Shown here: piece after piece, positions 11,978 through 17,500 of the stretch
Layout: each line of letters begins with the position of its first letter
Position numbering within the stretch: the first letter of the stretch is position 1
From: Symbiodinium natans
Lineage: Eukaryota > Sar > Dinophyceae > Suessiales > Symbiodiniaceae
DNA: 17,500 bases
Reading direction: 5' to 3'
NCBI GenBank assembly: GCA_905221605.1
Contig: CAJNDS010000646.1
Coordinates: forward strand, 396,897-414,396
Position numbers and translations under genes: made by a program
The notes under the pieces: generated by a model
Seen by the model: only the letters and a program-made list of their open reading frames with translations
Databases searched by the model: none
Told to the model about the DNA's origin: nothing

Positions 11978-14900
11978 GATGCCAAGATCATCGACGGTCG
12001 CCGCATTGCTGCGGCCCTCAGCGCTTCGGCCATTAACCGAAATATCGGAACCTCAACCACCCAACTCCAGGGCTCCAGATTTCTGCGCAGCGCTTGCAGA
12101 GAGCACAGCATAGCACAGCCATGCCCTGAGGTGAGGACGTGAGGGCAGCCACATCAGAGCTGCAGACGAAGTATGGCGTGACCCCAGGCCTGGCCATCAT
12201 CGAGGCAAGAGATGACGGCATTGGTGTAGGGTTTAGGGTTTCGGGTTTAGGCTATCATGAGCCCCAAATTTCGCGCTTGAGAAGAGAAAGTGTTTCGTAA
12301 CCCCCCCCCCCCCCCCAACACGTCGAGCCCTCCACAGCAAGGACCAAAAGCCTTGGCTCACATTTCCGTTTCTGGTTCGTTTCATGGTGGCTGTTTGTGT
12401 TCATGCCGCTCTTTTTCCTGATCCTGTGGCACTGTGACTGTTGTGACGGTTGTCCTTCTTCTTGTTCTTGAGTTGTTCACGTTGTTGCTCTCGCCACTAT
12501 TGTTTTGTTGTTGCTAGCGTTGATCTTGCCATGTCATCGCTATAAACGATAAGCATTGCTGCCGCCGCCGTGCTTGTCATTGTGGTTGTGGTTGTTGCTT
12601 TGCTTTCTGCGGCTGCGGTTGCTGCTGCAGTTGGTGCTGTTGGTGTTCTGTTCTTGGTGATGACAGCGGCTATGACAATGCTTGCTTATGGCTGTCAGGT
12701 TGGTAATCACAGCTTCGGTCAGCTCATTGACTGCTTGAAGCCGGAAAAGGCGGATGAGCAGAAGATCAATTTGTCCAACTTCGCGGAGCTCAAAGCAAAG
12801 ATGGCTGAGCGGTGCGGCATGCATGCTCAGATCTTGCGTTTCAGCGAAACTGTGCAGCAAAGCCGCCTGCTGAAGATCATTGGTGACTTGATGGAGGACG
12901 TGAACATCCACGGTATCGTGGTGGAGCTGCCTTTGCCACAGCATTTAAATGAAGTGGAGATCTTGCAGGCCATCGGTCCTGCGAAGGACGTGGATGGGCT
13001 GTCTTTCTCCAATCTCGGCCGCATCTTGTCTGCGGGTGGCTACAAGTATGGGGCAGAGCCCGAGGCTCGCCCAACTGTACCCATGGGCATCATGGAGCTC
13101 CTGCTCCGTTCTCACGCCGCTCGGCAGTGTAGTCCCAATTGTAGGTGTTTCTTAAAGTTCCACTACGCCGTTACTGCTCAAACCCAAAGCCGCCTTCATT
13201 CCCCATCCACTCCTAGAGCCCCCGTCCCCTGACAAGAGCAGCAGGTGGAGCTCCACTCTAAGCACGCCGTGGTGTTGGGCCGCTCCAGCACGGTGGGAGC
13301 CCCCATCGCCGCCCTGCTCACTGCCCACGACTGCACGGTTACAACGTGCCACAGTCAAACCATCAATCTGCAGGCCCGAATATATGCCAACATCTTCACA
13401 TTCTAGAGCAGGTCGAAAGCAGAATGGTTTCAATCAAGTGCTTTTCAATGAAAACTTTTCAAGTCGTCGTTTTCAACCCTCATTTTTCCTTTTAGGAGCA
13501 CGTGCGGCGCGCGGACATCTTGATTTCCTGTGCCGGGCGCCCGGGCCTCGTGCGCGGCGACTGGATCAAACCCGGGGCTGTGGTCATCGACGTGGGTATG
13601 AATGCCTCCTGGATAGCATTGTGACAACAGGCCGCTGCTACATTCGTGATGTTAATCATCTAAATCCGCGAGGTCGTCCCTTGCGCACAAAAGGGCCAGC
13701 GCATCGTGGGTGATGTTTGCTTCCAGGAGGCTCTGCCCAAGGTCTCGAAGATCACCCCAGTGCCTGGCGGGGTTGGCCAGATATCGTTTGCCATTCTGCT
13801 GCGCAACGTGCTGAACTTGGCTCGGCGGGCCATGAGCCTGACACGGATAGGAATTGGCCCCAGTGGCCATGAGATGTTCAGGTGTGCCGACACATTGCGA
13901 TATCCCGATATTGGATTGAAGGTTCCTCGGGTGCTTCTGCCTCGCAAAGGCCTAGACCTGACAAAGTGGTGCGTCATCGCATGCGACCAGTACACATCTC
14001 AGCCGAAGTATTGGGAAGAAGTCAAGGAGCTGGTGGGGGACTCGCCTTCTACCCTCAACTTGATTTTCCCGGAGGTTTACCTGGGCGATGCAGCAGCAAA
14101 CCAGAAGAACATCCGCAGAATCAGGGACAGGATGCACGAGTATGACAGAGACCGAATTCTGGTTCCGCAACACCCCGGTTTTGTCCTCCTTGATCGGAAG
14201 ACCCCCAATGTTGCCAGCCGCTGCCTCAGCTTCCTTTGGCACGTGTGGGATCGAGCTGCGGCTCCAAAACGCCCCACAAACATGCATACACATGCCACGG
14301 AACTTTAGGGCCTTTAGGGTCTATGGTCGGCAAATACCTTACACTTCAAGCTGTGCAGGTCAGCTAGGCAGGCGGCAAAAAATCGGAGCGCACCGAAATG
14401 TCGAGCTCGAGCTCGAGACAGCCAGCGCATGAGCATGGTGAGGGTGAGTCATTTATAACTTGAACGACACGAGCGAAATGTCCGAAGAGAGGAATACAAG
14501 CTCGAGAGTCGGATTCTGGGGAGATATGGAGATGCTCCAATTCTTGCACCTCTACAGTGCAGAAACTAAATCTACGGTGAGTTGGCCTTGTCAAATGAAT
14601 TTCAGGTGCGAGCCAAGACAGGCCACATAAGTTCTTTGAAATCGTCAGGCTTTCCGACTCAGGAAAGTTTTTTGTGCGTTTACGGAGGGGGTTTTGCGGA
14701 ACTCCCGGGCTTCCTGCTGTTGAAGGGGTCCATCATTCCAGATCTTCAGAGAGGGAAACAAACAATCTGAATTTCTGGAGTTGTGCGCCTCTGACAATCT
14801 GGAGTTCTGGGTCTTATTTTTTCATTTCAAGTGGCGACAGAAGGGCCGGGGTGGGGAGGGACGTTGTACATGCATGTCTGCAACGTCTGTAGGCATGTAT

Positions 14901-16551
14901 CGTGGTCGGCACATGTGCTTTCCTTCCCTCCCTCACCTTCCCTCCCTCTTTGATTCTCGTCGATGTCCAGTCCAAGGTCGCAAGGGTTTGCTGGTCGCCC
15001 TGGATCTTGACATGTACAGCTTTGAAAAGGGCTCCCAAAGCATAATCCGGCCCACGGAGCGACTCGTTTGCCAAAGGTTACTTGTGTGTTCGCGATTGCT
15101 GCAAGCATGCGCAATTGTTCACAGACGGAGGAAGACCATTCCTGAACGACTTCCACCTCGCATTGCCATTCGTGAACAGTCTCCACTCGAGCTGCCTCAC
15201 ATCCTAGTGCCAAGCTGAAGTATGAAAGCTGTGCGGTAGTGCAAGCACCATGCCTGGCACTGGGTCTTCTGGAGATGTGTAAAGCATCAAACTAGCCTGC
15301 ATGGTGTACAGTAGGTGCTCATTGATGACCCAAAGAAGACTGTGATTGAACCTTTGTTCGAGCGTTGTGGTGACTTCCCCAAGCTCTACGATGCCTGGCA
15401 TGCAAAAGCGGGGGCTCGTGGCGACGATTTTCCGGGATTCTAGAAAAGGCTTGAGTCTTCTCCAAGCAGCGTTTCTTGAGGACTTCGACCTGATGAAGGG
15501 AAGTGGACATCTGAAGGGATTTCACGTGGCGCGGCCACCTGTCTGCAAGTCTTCCCCCCCCCCCCACCACCCCACCTCCAGCCTGTTGAGACTCTTCGCT
15601 TGGCAGCTTCTCCAGGAGCGATGCAGTGGAAGGCGTGGTGCGCGCGCTGCGAGCCCTGGCCTCCCGAGAACTTTTTGAGGAGCGCTATGGTGCCTCCAAG
15701 GATCAGGATGTCATTCTTTTCCCAGTGCCCTGGTCAGCCATGGCATGTGCGAGTTAGGGATGAATTCGGAGATGCAGGGACAGTGCGTTAGGCTGCTAGG
15801 CCCCTAGGCCCCTAGGCCCTCAATCCAGAATCCGTCCTTTGCTTGGCTTTCGCACTTTTGCTCGCTGACAAAGGTTGGTGATGGGAACCATTCCCTCGCC
15901 ACCGCCAAGCAGTGCTGGGAGAATCTCAAGAAAAAGGGCGCGGATCCCGAGAATCACCCAGCACGCCACGCGCTTGTTGAGCTAGTGAACATTCACGACC
16001 CGGGCATGACTTTCGAGCCCATCCACCGACTTGTCTTTAATGTGGATGTCAAGAATGCCCTGGCAGACTTCCAAAGCAAGCTGGTTGAACTTGGATGTGG
16101 CGTTCAGATTTCGGAGGGCGCATGTTTGCAGAACATGAAAGCGCAGCCAGGACACCAGTACATCGAGTTCAGGAGCAAGCGCAGCAGTGGTGTCATCACC
16201 ATTCAAAACTCCAAGTTCGTGCTCGAGGCTGCCACGCTCACAACTTGGCTTGACCCTTACTTGGCTTCCAACACGAAGGCTACAATCGATTACGTGCACG
16301 GAGAGGAGGTCATCACAGAGATGACAGCGAAAGAAGGGACGTTAGCTTTTCTCCTTCCGATTATGGACAAGAACGACCTGGTGAAGACGGTCGTTCGAGA
16401 AGGAGTCCTCCCACGCAAAACCTTTTCCATGGGAGCAGCAGATGAGAAGCGCTTCTACTTTGAATGCCAGCGCATTGTGCCTGAATTCGTGCATTTCAAG
16501 TCTGATTTCTTCAGACGCGGGACAGTAACAGTCCCACTCCATGACAAGTGA
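11978..16551 (+). CDS. folD: FolD (methylene-THF dehydrogenase/cyclohydrolase)-DUF1015 fusion protein, 12 exons
   Basis: FolD oxidises 5,10-methylene-THF with NAD(P)+ and hydrolyses methenyl-THF to 10-formyl-THF. Predicted exons: 11978-12028, 12136-12204, 12699-13115, 13245-13373, 13496-13603, 13700-14219, 14977-15058, 15131-15206, 15315-15392, 15481-15530, 15616-15724, 15874-16551 (TGA 16549-16551). They sum to 2367 bases, 788 residues plus stop, with all phases agreeing. Residues counted from 11978: IIDGRR 4-9; GVTPGLAII 31-39; K72, matching the catalytic Lys; ELPLP from 116; KDVDG 136-140; [15 protein letters not shown], the dinucleotide loop; [20 protein letters not shown] near 278-285. 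A linker (about 305-329) leads without a stop, within exon 13700-14219, into DUF1015: [23 protein letters not shown] from 352; [73 protein letters not shown] from 564; HGEE near 705; LPRKTFSMG from 742. DUF1015 looks complete. Its function is unknown. The N-terminus is unresolved and no targeting peptide is evident; the protein may be cytosolic. Confidence 0.93.
12227..12251 (+). repeat. Interstitial telomere-type repeats in an intron
   Basis: The sequence TAGGGTTTAGGGTTTCGGGTTTAGG contains about three and a half TTTAGGG units, one with an A-to-C change. It has the same orientation as the array at 15-55. It lies about 22 bases after the predicted GC donor at 12205. Confidence 0.85.
12301..12316 (+). 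repeat. Poly-C run, 16 bases
   Basis: Sixteen uninterrupted C residues in the long FolD-part intron. A second run of 12 C (about 15554-15565) lies in the DUF1015-part intron 15531-15615. Homopolymer lengths may be inexact in an assembly. Confidence 0.9.
14220..14976 (+). other. Long intron of the DUF1015 part
   Basis: GC donor at 14220 and AAG acceptor at 14974-14976 give [16 protein letters not shown], matching DUF1015 order. The 757-base intron has a TTTAGGGCCTTTAGGG motif near 14304-14319, a self-complementary CGAGCTCGAGCTCGAG run at about 14402-14417 and a pyrimidine-rich tandem (about 14922-14948) shortly before the acceptor. No gene of its own was recognised. Confidence 0.8.
14922..14948 (+). 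repeat. Pyrimidine-rich tandem near an acceptor
   Basis: CCTTCCCTCCCTCA is followed by a near-copy, CCTTCCCTCCCTC, making an almost pure C/T tract upstream of the acceptor at 14974-14976. It may serve as an extended polypyrimidine tract. Confidence 0.6.
15796..15819 (+). repeat. CTAGGCCC tandem repeat, three copies
   Basis: Three perfect 8-base units in the intron 15725-15873 of the DUF1015 part. Each junction creates a CCTAGG palindrome. Confidence 0.9.
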
Positions 16552-17500
16552 GGGGTCTATTTTGCCGGGTCTTTCCGGGAGTTCATCCGAAGGCAGATTC
16601 TCTTGGACTTCAGGGCTCGATGTTTCTCAATCTGGGCCAACCGAGCTTGTACATACAAGATGTTCATAAGTGCGAGCCCCAGCCATCTCGTGACAGGCAC
16701 ATGGCTGGCGGCTTGCACCCCCAAACAAAGCCTATGAAACCTTAGACCTGGCGGCCCTCTGCAACCCGATCGCAAGCTGCAATCGTGGGCAGATTTCAAT
16801 TTGGCTTAGGTCATCTGGTACTCGGCTTGTGGTTCGTGTGGCAAGACTGTGCTAGACAAGACTGGGTCGCATTTGGCGTTCCTAACTACTTTGCTAACCA
16901 GCCCAGTACACAGATATTGTTTCGATTCTATATAGGAAAATGAACGATGCGGCAGAGCAAAGTGAGTGCAGCTGCTCGTCAGTTCTTCGCGTTCGTGACC
17001 ACTGGCATGATTCGCCGGAGGTCATTGCTTCGCCACGGGATCTTGCGCCGGTAGCCTATGTAGTTCTGGCAGGATGAGGGTAGCCGCGTCGGGTTCTAGC
17101 ACATGAGGAGCTCCTTGATTCCCTCACTCAGGCGGGCTTGGTTTGAGCCAGGACCATCAATGCTAGAATGGCCCGAGCCTTACTTGAGTCAGTGTGCACG
17201 CGCGTCCGACTCCCGGACTCAGAAACCTCAGGCGCGCCGCCTGCGCTGCAGTCACAGTCCCGAAAACGGAGCTTGACTTGGTTTTTTTTGAAAAGCGAAT
17301 AAGGGTTGCCAAGCAAAGGGGTTTCGAGCTTTGTCTGCCAGGATGGACACCCTCGGGATCGAGTTTGGATAATCGGAGGTGTCAATGAGCGCAGTGGCTC
17401 CCTCAAGCTTGGCTCGGACAGTTCCGAATTCCGACGAGCCACAATGCAGCGGGGGGTCACGGAACCCAGGCGAGCGCCTGCGGTCAACTGAATGGCTGGA
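16552..17500. other. 3' flank without a supported gene
   Basis: After the fusion gene's stop I see no exon with a recognisable domain. Two weak coding-looking stretches are a frame around 17169-17290 (charged and Ser-rich) and 17341-17430, which contains DRVWIIGGVNE. The latter recalls a Kelch strand but is too short to call. They could be first exons of a gene continuing past the window. Minus-strand frame 17128-17487 is open but shows no family. Confidence 0.35.

Larger units (their letters stand above)
12205..12698 (+). other. Long intron of the FolD part
   Basis: GC donor after GAG (12202-12204) and CAG acceptor at 12696-12698. Joined, the protein reads GLAIIE|VGNHSF, placing VGN where FolD proteins carry the VG[ND] turn. 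The 494-base intron contains degenerate TTTAGGG repeats, a run of 16 C and a TTG/GCTG-rich tract (about 12420-12660) that produces a long artificial hydrophobic open frame just before the real exon. Confidence 0.8.

Noticed and set aside
12570-12698. Hydrophobic N-terminal extension (Val/Ala-rich) in the frame of the FolD exon, looking like a membrane anchor
   Set aside because: It derives from a GTT/GCT-rich repetitive intron. The FolD exon is entered at the acceptor 12696-12698, and the true N-terminal FolD motifs lie upstream in exons at 11978 and 12136.

Overview
The window reads as nuclear DNA of a dinoflagellate, most likely of the Symbiodinium type. Three things suggest this. Every gene I can support is on the + strand. 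Each is cut into short exons by introns of mostly 70-130 bases. Most of those introns can only be spliced from GC (sometimes GA) donors, with GT the minority. Plant-type TTTAGGG telomeric repeats, usual in dinoflagellates, also occur. Because of the introns almost no protein is visible as one open frame, so the genes below were rebuilt exon by exon from protein motifs and reading phase. Splice sites are therefore predictions.

Layout. (1) 1-978: a short TTTAGGG array, then sequence without a recognisable gene. (2) 979-4431: a non-ribosomal-peptide-synthetase-like gene with one complete adenylation domain and the start of a carrier (thiolation) domain, at least 14 exons. The 3' end is not resolved. 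(3) 4444-5597: no gene I can support. (4) 5598-8114: an ankyrin-repeat protein with an unrecognised N-terminal part. A large intron in it holds a TA/TG-rich microsatellite island. (5) 8115-11977: mostly unexplained, with an Sfi1-like 'F..W' segment, a coiled-coil exon pair and a weak Kelch-like segment. (6) 11978-16551: the best-supported gene, twelve exons joining in frame into at least 788 residues. It encodes a FolD-type methylenetetrahydrofolate dehydrogenase/cyclohydrolase fused to a complete DUF1015 domain. (7) 16552-17500: 3' flank without a clear gene.

The most interesting object is the FolD-DUF1015 fusion. FolD interconverts methylene-, methenyl- and formyl-tetrahydrofolate, the step after serine gives its carbon to folate. 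Bacterial DUF1015 genes, as far as I recall, often lie beside the serine-synthesis genes serA and serC. A physical fusion would tie a protein of unknown function to serine-derived one-carbon metabolism. The FolD half also departs from the family at catalytic positions. The three genes have no evident common pathway. Their shared orientation is the usual dinoflagellate gene order, not evidence of an operon.
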